A stretch of 64,000 nucleotides of DNA from DASRDE01 sp035938175 (GCA_035938175.1 DASZHD010000008.1:1-64000), one strand, 5' to 3'; shown: positions 1-8,523, counted from the stretch's first letter. Notes: a model not told the origin generated them from the letters alone. Translations and numbers: made by a program.

Positions 1-13
1 TTCCTCAGGGTCC

Positions 14-79
14 TTCGATACCTCAGGATGACGAGGCCCCTCGATTCCTCGGGGTGGTTCGATGCCTCACGATGACGAG
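14..79. repeat. Two imperfect 22-bp direct repeats (REP-like)
   Basis: Positions 14-35 and 58-79 carry the same 22-bp word (beginning ttcgat and ending gatgacgag) with two mismatches. The spacer at 41-57 holds a partial, diverged copy. The block lies just past the 3' end of the first regulator gene, at the window edge. Such short words usually belong to genome-wide intergenic repeat families. I see no other copy in this window, so the family assignment is a guess. Confidence 0.5.
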
Positions 80-85
80 TCGTGA

Positions 86-1489
86 CTAGGAAGCGTTGGC
101 GCGCGGTTCTGAAAAATCCGGAAGGGTGCGCAGCCGGTGTACTGCTTCGCCGAAGTCGTGGCGCAGCGACGACGCCAAGTCTTCGAATCCGCAAGCCGGC
201 ATCCCGGTGAGCAAATCGGCGCGATAGATGTCGCGAGCAGCTTTGAAATGCGCACGTGCCGTGCGGGCGTCGCCCGCGGCTAGAGCAAGGCGGCCGCGCG
301 ATATTTCGGTCGTGAAACTTTCGATGTCGCTGATGACCGTTGCTGAAACGCGGATGTCGCCGGACGATTCGAAATAGCGATCGACCGACTCGGCGCCGAC
401 GATGGCGCGGATCGCGCGACGGATGTTGCTGCACGTCGTTCGCAGGTTCTGCGCGGCGATGTTGCGGTCGCGCCCGGGCCAGAAGATTTCCATCAGCTCG
501 GTACGCGTGGCCGGCGCGCCGCTCTTCAAAATCAAATACTTGACCAGCTGCGCGTCTTTGTGCCGCACCCAGCGAATCCGCACGTCGCCGATTGCGGCGG
601 CCACGTCGTGGCGCAGCAAGTGAACCTGCATAGCGGGCGCGTTTGCGGCGCCTAATCCCGGTTCATTTCCAAAAACGCCGTAGGCAACGGGAATGACGCG
701 ATACTCTTTGCCGGCTCGCACGACGAATAGGCCGCATGCGTGCCACGCCGCCAGCTCTTCCGGCGTTACCGGTCCCGGATGATGAACGTGCGCCAGAAAC
801 GGCGCGCCATCCGGAACGCGCGCACATTCGTCCGCAATGAATCGCGCAACGCCGGCAGAATGCAAACGGTACCACTCGTCGATTGCCGCGCCGACATCCA
901 AAGACCGTTCACCGGCGGCGCGAAGAGCGCCGCAAACCGCCATCGGCCAGGAAGCGGTGCGCTGCATGAACTCGGCGAGGGCGACTTCTTTGAACGCGAC
1001 TTGGAAGCGTTCGCATAGGGCGCGCACTTCCGCCGCCGTGAATGCCAAATCTGCATCGTCGACGACGCTGACCGAACCGTCGAACAACGTGCGATGCTCG
1101 ACGACGCCGTCGCAGCTGCGCGTGCACACGATCGCATCGATCGCCGAATCCAGGGTGCGCAGAAACGTACGGATGGCATGGCGTCCGGAAGGCGCGGCAA
1201 GATGCGCGTCGTCGATGATTGGGGTGCGACCGCCTTCCGTCGCAGCGCGTAAGCGCGAGGCGATCGATGCATCGTCTTCGCCGATGCGCACCGGAACATA
1301 CGCGAACTGCGCCGGATTTTGCGCGGCGATTTGCACGGCAAGCACCGTCTTTCCGTAACCGGAAGGCGCTGCAATAACGGTCAACGAGCCGCGCGTATAG
1401 CGGTCCAGCAGCCGGCGCCGCTCGAGAGCAAACGCGGGCAGCCGCGGCAGCGCGGCAGGCACGATCGGTACTTCCATGTCTCCTTTCAC
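86..1489 (-). CDS. ATPase-BTAD transcriptional regulator (MalT/SARP-like), Tad-locus flank 1
   Basis: Probable signal-responsive transcription activator. A P-loop (APSGYGKT, residues 41-48) opens an AAA/STAND-type ATPase region. The last 180 residues or so hold a winged-helix DNA-binding segment (VRHKDAQLVKYLILKSG, then FWPGRDRNIAAQNLRTTCSN) followed by a bacterial transcriptional activator domain (BTAD). The same order and the same C-terminal motifs occur in the gene at 18662-20212, so the two are paralogs bracketing the pilus genes. The first codon taken is GTG at 1489. An ATG at 1477 follows AAAGGAGA, but with only about 2 nt of spacing, so the start is uncertain. It is the last gene of the minus-strand pilus operon, 37 nt after its neighbour. 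The inducer is not visible. Confidence 0.75.
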   Translation of the reverse strand: MKGDMEVPIVPAALPRLPAFALERRRLLDRYTRGSLTVIAAPSGYGKTVLAVQIAAQNPAQFAYVPVRIGEDDASIASRLRAATEGGRTPIIDDAHLAAPSGRHAIRTFLRTLDSAIDAIVCTRSCDGVVEHRTLFDGSVSVVDDADLAFTAAEVRALCERFQVAFKEVALAEFMQRTASWPMAVCGALRAAGERSLDVGAAIDEWYRLHSAGVARFIADECARVPDGAPFLAHVHHPGPVTPEELAAWHACGLFVVRAGKEYRVIPVAYGVFGNEPGLGAANAPAMQVHLLRHDVAAAIGDVRIRWVRHKDAQLVKYLILKSGAPATRTELMEIFWPGRDRNIAAQNLRTTCSNIRRAIRAIVGAESVDRYFESSGDIRVSATVISDIESFTTEISRGRLALAAGDARTARAHFKAARDIYRADLLTGMPACGFEDLASSLRHDFGEAVHRLRTLPDFSEPRANAS

Positions 1490-1526
1490 CCGCTAGTCGG
1501 ATAATCGGAGACTTGGCCGCTTGGTT

Positions 1527-2888
1527 TTAGTGGGCCGGCTCTACGGTAATCTTGCGGACGACGGTCTGCTGGGCATTTCCCTGCGCGATGTTGGCCGTCA
1601 CATAATAGGTAGAGGCAGTCTCGACGGCCGGCGCCGTTAACGTTACGGCGTCCTGGTCCGCGGCGATATCGCCCTGTTGGACCTGATTGCCGCTCTGGTC
1701 GGTCAGCACGACCGCCGCGTCGGTGTGCTCGCCGGCGATCGTCACCGTGAAGGTTTGGCCGGGCGTCACCCGGTCGGCCGAAAGCGTGAGCGTGTCGCCC
1801 GCCGGGGCGGACGCCGGCGGCTGGGCCGCAACTGCGCCCGGCAGGACGGTCACGACGGCATTGGCCACGGTATCCGCCGCACCGATGCGGGCGTGCAATA
1901 CGACGTGGAGTTGTTTGCCTGCAGCCGCCTGTGGAATTTTGAAATCAGTTTCACCGGTTTGCGGCGCAATCACCTCACGCGCCCACAATTGGCCGTTCTC
2001 GTCGATCAGCCAGATTTCGCCGTCGTGCGCGTTGGTGATGTACGTCACGCGCATCAGTTCGCCGGCGCGCACATTCGGCGTCGCAACGGCGAAGGCACTA
2101 ATCCGCGGCACGACAGCTGAAACAGCCGGGGACTTGTGTACCGGCGGCGGCGCAACGATCGCGATTTGCCGCACGGTCGAGATGCGCCCGAGAGGTCCGG
2201 TTACGTTTACCGAGAGCGTCATGTCGGAACCCGCCGAGGGCGGAACCGCAAAATGGATCGTTCCTTCACGATCGCGCAGCAATCCAGCAGTTATCTGCCG
2301 TCCGTCGCGGGTCGACAACGCGTACTGAAGCGCGGCCCATCCTCCGAACGCGTACGGCACGTCTATCGTCGTCCCGGCGAAGGATCGTTCGGGAGCGGCA
2401 AGCAGCGCGAGGCGCGGCGTCGCAAACGCAGCAGCACAAGCAGAAGCGATCGTAAACACGACGGCGGCAGCCGCTGCTGCGATCCAGCGCGGAGACTTCC
2501 CGACGCGCGCGGGCGCCGGCGCTTCCAAAGAGAACGCGATCGGACCGCCTTCGATCTGCACGATGGCGCGATCGTACGGCCCGACGTCGGCAATGCGCAC
2601 CGGCAACAGCGTTTCCGAAACGGAAAACGGCGCGATGTGCACGTCCAGCGGATACGCCAAAATAGATTCGCCGCGAAGCGTCGCGCACGTCATGCGCGCC
2701 CGAAGCGCCGTTTCGCTTTGATTCACGATACGCAGCGCATAACTGGCCGTGCCCGCACGCTTGTCGCAGCCCGCAAGCGCCAAGTATCCTTCCACGTCGC
2801 CCGTCGCACCCGCAAGCTGCGCGCGCGTGCCGTACGTCGCCGGACGAGGCGCGTACGATTCCGGAATAGCCAGGGCATACGTCGACAT
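1527..2888 (-). CDS. Unknown membrane-anchored protein with Ig-like beta domains, Tad-operon member
   Basis: I do not recognise this 453-aa protein. One membrane segment around residues 135-160 separates a roughly 130-residue N-terminal domain from about 300 residues of extracytoplasmic sequence. The latter looks like two or three beta-sandwich repeats (for example LSADRVTPGQTFTVTIAGEH, a typical opening strand pair). The start chosen is ATG 2888, which shares one base with the upstream stop (TGATG); a TTG two codons earlier is possible. The translational coupling to the TadE-like gene suggests a role in pilus assembly, surface display or adhesion. It could be a lineage-specific Tad accessory protein. 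Confidence 0.65.
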   Translation of the reverse strand: MSTYALAIPESYAPRPATYGTRAQLAGATGDVEGYLALAGCDKRAGTASYALRIVNQSETALRARMTCATLRGESILAYPLDVHIAPFSVSETLLPVRIADVGPYDRAIVQIEGGPIAFSLEAPAPARVGKSPRWIAAAAAAVVFTIASACAAAFATPRLALLAAPERSFAGTTIDVPYAFGGWAALQYALSTRDGRQITAGLLRDREGTIHFAVPPSAGSDMTLSVNVTGPLGRISTVRQIAIVAPPPVHKSPAVSAVVPRISAFAVATPNVRAGELMRVTYITNAHDGEIWLIDENGQLWAREVIAPQTGETDFKIPQAAAGKQLHVVLHARIGAADTVANAVVTVLPGAVAAQPPASAPAGDTLTLSADRVTPGQTFTVTIAGEHTDAAVVLTDQSGNQVQQGDIAADQDAVTLTAPAVETASTYYVTANIAQGNAQQTVVRKITVEPAH

Positions 2889-3538
2889 CAGCAAGACACC
2901 GCCAAAGGAGTAGTGGGATTGTTGTCGGGCAGCGGCGTCGCCGCCGCGGTCACGTTCAGCGTCGCATTCGTTAGCGATTGCGTCACGGCGCTATCCAAAT
3001 CGGAGTAGCACTTCATCAGCGTGCCCAGATCCGGCGTATCGAAGAAGGTTTGCGAAGCCGAGAGATTTTGATTTGCAGTTTTCAAAGTCGGCTGCAAAAG
3101 CGTCGGAACGAGTACCTGCGTGGTGATGCTGCTTTGCGTGCTCAAGAACACTAAGGACGAGCTCAAATTCCCGCCGCTCAACACTGCGGCGCCCTTCGTG
3201 CACGAACCGCTGGTCTTATTGGCTTCCGGCGACCAGAACGGTGCCGACGTCGGTCCCGGAAACGCGCCGCTATCGGTAAGCGCGTCGGTCGTCGGACTGC
3301 TGCAGCTGGTGTTCACTGCCGGTGAGGCCGCGGCTAAATACAATCCATACAAACTGTAACCGACGTACGGCGCCGCTTCGTTCGAAACGAGCCCGCCGTA
3401 GCGCACCGCAATCTGTACGCGCTCGGACTGCACGCTGGACTGAACTGCCCAGATGATGCCGAACAGGATCAGTAGAAAAAGCGGCATGAAGATTGCGCTC
3501 TCCACCATCGCCGTCCCACGCTGCGCCCGCAAACTCAC
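2888..3538 (-). CDS. TadE-like pseudopilin/assembly protein
   Basis: 216 aa. The N-terminus has the TadE signature: a short basic stretch, then GTAMVESAIFMPLFLLILFG, a hydrophobic helix with the Glu that follows a prepilin-like cleavage region. The rest is extracytoplasmic, rich in Ser, Thr and Asn, with several cysteines. The start is GTG 3538, inside a GTGA overlap with the stop of the upstream TadG-like gene. A longer upstream reading in the same frame would overlap that gene by 120 nt and has no pilin-like sequence, so I rejected it. In Tad systems TadE-type minor pseudopilins help pilus assembly and are processed by the prepilin peptidase. Confidence 0.75.
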   Translation of the reverse strand: MSLRAQRGTAMVESAIFMPLFLLILFGIIWAVQSSVQSERVQIAVRYGGLVSNEAAPYVGYSLYGLYLAAASPAVNTSCSSPTTDALTDSGAFPGPTSAPFWSPEANKTSGSCTKGAAVLSGGNLSSSLVFLSTQSSITTQVLVPTLLQPTLKTANQNLSASQTFFDTPDLGTLMKCYSDLDSAVTQSLTNATLNVTAAATPLPDNNPTTPLAVSC

Positions 3539-4593
3539 TTGCACGTGTATTGCACTCCGTTGCTCAGCTGGCCCGAAAACGGTTTGATCGCCATCGACTC
3601 CCACCAGCCGGTCGCAGCCAGAAAGCCCTCGTTTTGCGGCGTGTAGGTGAAGCCCCATTTACCGTCCGAAACCGCCGGATTACCCTGGTTGTCCGCATTG
3701 TTCGGATTACCGCCGTAATCGATGCGGTAGTTGTTGTCGTCTCCGCTGAAGATCGGCGTATTGGTCGCGCTCTCCGGATATTCCGCACCCTGAAACACCG
3801 AATTCGAGGACGGGTTCACGAGCGATCCGACATACATGAACTCCTGCGTGCCCATGATGCTCGTAGCGGCAGCGCGGCCGATTGCCTGATACGTTTGGGG
3901 CGTGAAGTTGAAGAACGACGGGAACGCCGGCGGAACGTTGGCGCACGCAATGACTTCTACGTCGAGCGGCGAGAGATCGGTTTTGGGATTTCCGGTCGTG
4001 TTGCCGCCCACCGCAAACGCGCAGCAATCAGCATAGACGTCCTCGACGTAGCTGTCGTGGCGCGGACTGGCAGCTACCAGCGAATAGTTGAACGCGCAGT
4101 CCCCTCCGGTCGACTTGCCGCAATTCTGCTGATACAGCGCGAGCGCCGCTTTGATTTGCGAAATCTGCGTTGATTGGCTCGGGTACGAAATGCGGTTGAG
4201 CACTAGAATGTCATTCGTGTAGCGCTGAAGACCGTCGAAATACCGCTGGCGCAAGTTGGCGTACATCGCGCTGCACGTCGACGGGCCGCTGTCTCCGGTC
4301 TTGGCATCGCATCCGCCGCTGCCTTGAATGACCTCGAGCAGGTCGTTCATGATCAGGCGCAAGCGGTATTCTTCCAGCGCCGCGGCATGCACCGCCGCAA
4401 TCGTTTCATTCCACTGAGAGGTCTGCACGGCAAGCATTCCACGTGCCGCCGCATCTGCAGCGTTCTGCGCGCGAATCTGCCAGCGCAGCGTGGATCCGTA
4501 ATTCAACGCCATAGCGAGCAGCACCAGGGCCGACAACGTGCCGAATGCCCAAATCGGAACGCTTTGTCCGCGTTGCGCGTTCATGCGGCTCAT
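3535..4593 (-). CDS. TadG-like Flp pilus assembly protein
   Basis: 352 aa. The N-terminus (RGQSVPIWAFGTLSALVLLA) is the RGQ/RGA plus single hydrophobic helix seen in TadG-type proteins. The helix is followed by NAADAAARGML, the conserved region after it (family consensus resembles QNAADAAALAAA). The long exported part carries several Cys and many Asn/Gly turns. I see no clear von Willebrand A motif. ATG 4593 overlaps the upstream stop by 4 nt (ATGA), and its own stop overlaps the next GTG, so translation is coupled along the operon. The family role is an accessory pseudopilin-like protein of the Tad machine, anchored in the inner membrane. Confidence 0.75.
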   Translation of the reverse strand: MSRMNAQRGQSVPIWAFGTLSALVLLAMALNYGSTLRWQIRAQNAADAAARGMLAVQTSQWNETIAAVHAAALEEYRLRLIMNDLLEVIQGSGGCDAKTGDSGPSTCSAMYANLRQRYFDGLQRYTNDILVLNRISYPSQSTQISQIKAALALYQQNCGKSTGGDCAFNYSLVAASPRHDSYVEDVYADCCAFAVGGNTTGNPKTDLSPLDVEVIACANVPPAFPSFFNFTPQTYQAIGRAAATSIMGTQEFMYVGSLVNPSSNSVFQGAEYPESATNTPIFSGDDNNYRIDYGGNPNNADNQGNPAVSDGKWGFTYTPQNEGFLAATGWWESMAIKPFSGQLSNGVQYTCK

Positions 4594-5558
4594 GCTCCCG
4601 GCTGTCCCGCGCCGCAGCCGTTGGTTACGGCCATGGGATACAGCCGGCCGATCATCGCGCTGCCGGTTTCACCCTGAACCGGCTGGATGTCCCAGCTGTA
4701 CACCAATTTAAATGAAGCACCGTTCCACGCGCTCACCGACGACGGGCCGTTGTTCTGGTCGTAGTTGCCGCTCCTCGCGTACGTGGGCATCGTCGCGGGG
4801 AATGCGGCCGCCAAGTCGGCCAAAATGCGTTGATGGCACGCTGCCGTTTCAAAGGTCGCTTGCGGGCCCACGCCGTTGTTCGGATAATTCGTTTGGCTGT
4901 AGTTGTCGTCTTTGAGATATTCGCCCAGTCCAACGGCCCGGAGCACGCGGCTGCTGCAGGTGGGCCCCCACGGCGGCGTATCGCCGCAATTCCAGAAAAA
5001 CGAAAGCGTGATGTAATAGGGCGGAACGTTCTGGTCGTCTTGCGTCAGCGGGTCGACCAGCGACGTGTACTCGGCGGACGAATCGTATGCCACGCCCTGC
5101 GCGTCGTCGTCGTGGTTGCCGATCATCGACCGGCCGTCGACGTTTCCGCTGTTGAGCGTGATCGATTTCCCAAGCACCGAAAGGAAGCCCAAGTTCATCG
5201 ACGACGTCGCCTCCAGACGCTGCGGCCGCAATATCGACGCCCCGCCGTAACGATTGTTCAGGTTACCCCATTGCGTAAAGTTGACCGGAACGTTCGTTAC
5301 GGGCGGGGATTGCGGGTTCGGGCTCATGTTCATCGAGATATTCGGGAACAGCGGCTTGAGCGCCGTATTGAGCGACGTGACGTTCGTCGAACCGGTGGCA
5401 AAGCTGTGCGCGAAGAAAAACGTGGCGCCGTCCAGCTGCATTTGGAAGAATCCCATGACGGCGATCTGCACGGCGCCCAGGATCAGCATCAGCGTGAAAC
5501 CGAGCGTGAAAGCCGTCTCTACCAGCGCGGACCCGCGCCGCAAATCTGCAATCGTCAT
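4590..5558 (-). CDS. TadE-like pseudopilin, second copy
   Basis: 322 aa. RRGSALVETAFTLGFTLMLI at residues 8-27 is the TadE/TadG-type N-terminal motif and helix, with the conserved Glu at the end of LVE. Most of the protein is predicted to be periplasmic and is larger than a typical TadE. I chose ATG 5558, 13 nt after the stop of the small pilin gene. The reading frame is open further upstream, but that part is Arg/Pro-rich, overlaps the pilin gene and lacks the motif. It overlaps the next gene by ATGA. Together with the genes at 2888 and 3535 it makes three pseudopilin-like proteins in one operon. Confidence 0.75.
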   Translation of the reverse strand: MTIADLRRGSALVETAFTLGFTLMLILGAVQIAVMGFFQMQLDGATFFFAHSFATGSTNVTSLNTALKPLFPNISMNMSPNPQSPPVTNVPVNFTQWGNLNNRYGGASILRPQRLEATSSMNLGFLSVLGKSITLNSGNVDGRSMIGNHDDDAQGVAYDSSAEYTSLVDPLTQDDQNVPPYYITLSFFWNCGDTPPWGPTCSSRVLRAVGLGEYLKDDNYSQTNYPNNGVGPQATFETAACHQRILADLAAAFPATMPTYARSGNYDQNNGPSSVSAWNGASFKLVYSWDIQPVQGETGSAMIGRLYPMAVTNGCGAGQPGA

Positions 5559-5571
5559 TTTGCACCAATAA

Positions 5572-5760
5572 TTACGGCGGCGGAGCATTTTGAAAAGACT
5601 GCATGTTGGAAGCCACGTTGGAATACGCGGTATTCGTCGTCGCGCCCATTCCGTACAAAATCGCGGTGGCCGCGGCGGAGATGAGGGCGAACGCAATACC
5701 GTACTCTACAAGCGTACTGGCCGAACTATCCGCAAACAGTTCGATCAGGACTTGCATCAT
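5572..5760 (-). CDS. Flp-type pilin-like small protein
   Basis: 62 aa. STLVEYGIAFALISAAATAI matches the Flp pilin core: a small-residue cleavage region, then xxEYG and a hydrophobic helix. It differs from the two pilins at 8100 and 8356 in lacking Gly before the -AT- segment (SASTLVEYG instead of GATxVEYG), so processing may differ. Two adjacent ATGs (5760 and 5757) both overlap the secretin stop. It sits directly after the secretin gene, away from the other pilins, so it may be a minor pilin. Assignment to the family is good; a major or minor role is inference. Confidence 0.75.
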   Translation of the reverse strand: MMQVLIELFADSSASTLVEYGIAFALISAAATAILYGMGATTNTAYSNVASNMQSFQNAPPP

Positions 5761-7178
5761 CGTGAGACGATCTCCGGGGTCATCACGAAGACCACGTCCG
5801 TCTGACTATTCTGATACTGCTCCGACTGGAACAGTTTACCGAGGATCGGCAGCTGCGAGAGCAGCGGGATTTTCGTGATGTTGCGTTCCTCGACGCGGCG
5901 GAGCAGGCCGCCCATGATGATCGATTCGCCCGGTTGGGTGATGACTTCGGTCGCGAGCCGGCTTTCTTTCAACGCAGGCACGACGAAGCCGTTATAGTTG
6001 ACGCCGTCCTGGAAGTCCAGATCGGAGATGTCCGGGTTGATCTTCGCGTCGATGCCGCCGTTGCCCAGAATCGTAGGCGTTACATCCAGCTGCACGCCGT
6101 AATCTTTGTAAATTACGCTGACTTGGCCCAGTCCCGTCGCGTAGATCACCGGAATCGAACCGCCCACCAAGAACTTGGCGTCGTTACCGGGCGTCGTAAG
6201 AATATCCGGAGCGGACAAAATGTGCGCGTGGCCGGACGAGAGCAACAAGTTGAGCGTCGGCGCCAGCGTTACCGTACGGAAAAACGCGTTTCCGACCGTA
6301 AAGCCCTTGCCGGGCTGCAAATTGCCCGGGTTTTCCACGATTGGGAAACTGGGCTGACCGATCGTATACGTGCCGTCGGGATGGAACGTTGCGGATTGCA
6401 ATTGCACGCCCAAGTTGTTGAGCGCGGTCTTGTCCACTTCCAAGACGTAGACTTTTACGTCGATCTGACTGTTCAGGTCGGTCGTGATGCGATCGATCAG
6501 TTTGCCGTCTGCCGCCAGGTAATGGCCGGCCAAACCGCGCGCGTGGTCGAGAATGGCTTGCGCGGTTACCGTGTCGTGCACGTGACCGCTGACGATCACG
6601 TTGCCCTTGCCGTCGGGATCCACCCGGATTTGGCCCGCACCCGGTATGCTGGAAAGTTCGCTTTGCAGGTCGCCGAGCGGATGCGCGACCGTCACCGCGT
6701 TGACGATCTCGGCGTTTTGCTTTTTCGCGTAATCTTGAAAACGCCCGATGATGTCGTCCAGCTGCGAGAACTGCGCGCCGTCGGCGACGGTTCCGCGTAC
6801 GACCACGGACTGGCGGAAAGCAAAGATGTCGACGTTCGGCTGCGAGATGGACGTACGCAGCATTTGCGCGAGATCGTCCATCGTCTGTTCGGTAACGGTG
6901 ACGTCGTAAGACAGCCGCCGGCCGCCCTCCCACACGAAGACGGTGGTCTGGCCGGGCGCCTTGCCGTTAACGACCAGCTGAGTGGTGCCGATGGGCAGAA
7001 CGCCCGCGATGCGGCCGTCGCCCACGGCGACGCGCGTCAACCCGGGGGTCTTGAGCAACAGCGAGTGCCCCGAGGCAACCGATAACAACTGTATGGACTC
7101 GGCCGCCGGCGCCTGCGCAGGCGCGGCCCACATGGCTAACGCCGCGAGCATCGACAGAGCTGAAATCCGTAAGTGCAT
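5757..7178 (-). CDS. cpaC: Tad/Flp pilus secretin (CpaC/RcpA)
   Basis: Outer-membrane channel of the Tad pilus, 473 aa. Residues 1-28 form a signal peptide (MHLRISALSMLAALAMWAAP). A pilus-secretin N-terminal domain follows (VASGHSLLLKTPGLTRVAVG), then BON-like/N1 modules (VIVSGHVHDTVTAQAILDHA) and the secretin core. The core ends with the conserved VITQPGESIIMGGLLRRVEE and KIPLLSQLPILGKLFQSEQY. Start ATG 7178 is preferred over ATG 7214 because it begins exactly at the signal peptide and a GGAGGAG lies upstream, though at about 12 nt. It is the first gene of the minus-strand operon. A secretin implies a two-membrane envelope. Confidence 0.92.
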   Translation of the reverse strand: MHLRISALSMLAALAMWAAPAQAPAAESIQLLSVASGHSLLLKTPGLTRVAVGDGRIAGVLPIGTTQLVVNGKAPGQTTVFVWEGGRRLSYDVTVTEQTMDDLAQMLRTSISQPNVDIFAFRQSVVVRGTVADGAQFSQLDDIIGRFQDYAKKQNAEIVNAVTVAHPLGDLQSELSSIPGAGQIRVDPDGKGNVIVSGHVHDTVTAQAILDHARGLAGHYLAADGKLIDRITTDLNSQIDVKVYVLEVDKTALNNLGVQLQSATFHPDGTYTIGQPSFPIVENPGNLQPGKGFTVGNAFFRTVTLAPTLNLLLSSGHAHILSAPDILTTPGNDAKFLVGGSIPVIYATGLGQVSVIYKDYGVQLDVTPTILGNGGIDAKINPDISDLDFQDGVNYNGFVVPALKESRLATEVITQPGESIIMGGLLRRVEERNITKIPLLSQLPILGKLFQSEQYQNSQTDVVFVMTPEIVSR

Positions 7179-7350
7179 AAAAGTCCGAGGCTCCTCCCGT
7201 TCCGGTTTCCCCATTATGCCACGCGTGGATACGTTAACACGTCAACAATCAATAGACGTTACGTAAAAAAACAGTACAATTCACCGTTTTTGTCTTGTCC
7301 TCGGGGTTGCGCGATGGCATGATTGCGTCACCGAAGGACACGGAGGCATC
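7179..7350. promoter_or_regulatory. Divergent intergenic region between the two Tad operons
   Basis: 172 bp separate the secretin start (minus) and the stalk-protein start (plus), so both pilus promoters must lie here. On the minus strand TTGACG and CATAAT are visible, but about 21 nt apart, which is too long for a confident sigma-70 call. An AT-rich stretch at roughly 7225-7295 contains short repeats built on acgtta/gttaac (for example around 7230-7240 and 7256-7263), a plausible regulator site. A CATAAT -10 near 7213-7218 would place transcription start inside the extended secretin reading and so supports ATG 7178. No precise operator can be defined from sequence alone. Confidence 0.45.
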
Positions 7351-8034
7351 ATGCGGACCATCGCACTCGGAACGGTACTCGCGCTCGGCGCGCCGGCTCT
7401 TATCGCCGGTGCGGCGCCGCTCGTTGCCGTGAAAGACGTGGCGGCTCGCGACGGCTACCAGTACTCCTGGACGCCGGATGCAGCAAGCGTTGTCCTGACT
7501 CGGGCCGGCATCGTCGTCGTACTGCGGCCCGGGGTTTCGGTATACCAAGTGAACGAACGCAATGAAGTTGCAGACGAGGCGCCGAGTTATGCGCACGGCG
7601 ATCTCTTCGTAACTCCATCGCTCGCGGATCACTTGGAGACGCTCGCGCAACGCGGTTCCAAACCCGTTGCCGCGCGTATGGATCGCGTCGCGTCGGCCGA
7701 TCCCTCGGCGCAAGGTACGATTTCCCTGGAGGCTCGACAACTGCAGGGCGCCGAGGCAATTACGGTCGACGGGAGCGCTCCGCCGAACGCCCCGGTCACT
7801 ATTACGCTGCTGGCAATCGTGTCGTCGGAAGTGCCGACGGTCGTCGTAAGCCGACACGACCTCGTCGCCGACGTCAGCGGGCGTTTCGCAACGGTGATTC
7901 CGATTGCGCCCGCCTACGAGCGAGGGACGATCTTACGCGTCGTCGCGAACTCGGTCCCCGGCGTCGGTCCGGCGTCGGCACAATTGGTCACGACGTCTCC
8001 GAATGACGGAGTCGACGTACCGCTCGAGCACTAG
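7351..8034 (+). CDS. Exported protein with copper-amine-oxidase-N-like stalk domain
   Basis: 227 aa, first gene of the plus-strand pilus operon. Residues 1-22 are a signal peptide (MRTIALGTVLALGAPALIAG). Residues about 45-95 resemble the Cu_amine_oxidN stalk fold (VVLRPGVSVYQVNERNEVAD followed by a VTPSLADHL element). The C-terminal half looks like a beta-sandwich. The fold is commonly used for cell-wall or surface attachment and has no catalytic residues here. Its place upstream of the pilin genes, 65 nt before them, suggests a surface or periplasmic accessory of the pilus. The product name is tentative. Confidence 0.6.
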   Translation: MRTIALGTVLALGAPALIAGAAPLVAVKDVAARDGYQYSWTPDAASVVLTRAGIVVVLRPGVSVYQVNERNEVADEAPSYAHGDLFVTPSLADHLETLAQRGSKPVAARMDRVASADPSAQGTISLEARQLQGAEAITVDGSAPPNAPVTITLLAIVSSEVPTVVVSRHDLVADVSGRFATVIPIAPAYERGTILRVVANSVPGVGPASAQLVTTSPNDGVDVPLEH

Positions 8035-8099
8035 CCGCAACGCGCTCGAGTACGATCTCTGATTACACGAAACAACAACGCTACGTCCAGGAGGACACA

Positions 8100-8261
8100 A
8101 TGCTCAAGAACCTGACCGCTATGCTTCGCAACGACGACGGCGCCACGATGGTCGAATACGGCATCATGGTTGCACTCATCGCCGCGGTGTGTATCGTTCT
8201 GATCTCGACGCTCGGCAAGAACGTCTCGTCGGCGTTCTCGTCGGTCAACGGATCGATCTAA
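8100..8261 (+). CDS. flp: Flp-type major pilin, copy 1
   Basis: 53 aa. The sequence runs basic leader, DDGATMVEYGIMVALIAAVC and a short polar tail, the canonical Flp prepilin layout. Cleavage is expected in the GAT region ahead of the hydrophobic helix, by one of the peptidases encoded downstream. The ribosome-binding site is a full AGGAGG at 8089-8094, 5 nt before ATG, the strongest I noticed in the window. The gene is followed by a strong hairpin terminator at 8302-8335. Strong RBS plus terminator fits a highly expressed major pilin, with lower expression of the assembly genes by read-through. Confidence 0.9.
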   Translation: MLKNLTAMLRNDDGATMVEYGIMVALIAAVCIVLISTLGKNVSSAFSSVNGSI

Positions 8262-8301
8262 ACCCTCGTTCACTCAACGCCAAAAACCCATACCGTACAA
8301 C

Positions 8302-8335
8302 GCCGGGGCTGACTCTCCCCTACAGCCCCGGCTTT
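8302..8335 (+). terminator. Intrinsic terminator/attenuator between the two pilin genes
   Basis: A perfect 10-bp stem (8302-8311 gccggggctg, 8323-8332 cagccccggc) with an 11-nt loop is followed by TTT AAA. It lies 40 nt after the first pilin and 21 nt before the second. The short T-tract suggests partial termination, which would set a high pilin-to-machinery ratio. Confidence 0.75.
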
Positions 8336-8355
8336 AAACGGTGGAGAGAATGCGG

Positions 8356-8523
8356 ATGAACGCACTCAAGCGGATGCTCCGCAGTACCCGCGGCGCAACC
8401 ATCGTAGAATACGCCGTGATGCTCGCGTTCGTCGCGCTCGTCAGCATCGCTCTCATCGCCGCTCTGGGATCGAATACCAGCGGCCTTTTCGCACCACTTT
8501 ACAGCAAATGGAACAGCCTGTGA
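8356..8523 (+). CDS. flp: Flp-type pilin, copy 2
   Basis: 55 aa. RSTRGATIVEYAVMLAFVAL is the Flp core, with EYA in place of EYG. The start ATG 8356 lies 9 nt after GGAG and lines up with the start of copy 1; earlier GTG 8341 and ATG 8350 are in frame but less well spaced. It sits after the hairpin and overlaps the prepilin peptidase reading frame by up to 16 nt, so it should be co-translated with the assembly genes and made at a lower level than copy 1. Possibly a minor pilin. Confidence 0.82.
   Translation: MNALKRMLRSTRGATIVEYAVMLAFVALVSIALIAALGSNTSGLFAPLYSKWNSL

Noticed and set aside
7179..7214. Longer secretin N-terminus from ATG 7214
   Set aside because: The extra 12 residues are charged and precede a perfect signal peptide at ATG 7178; the CATAAT box overlaps that start.
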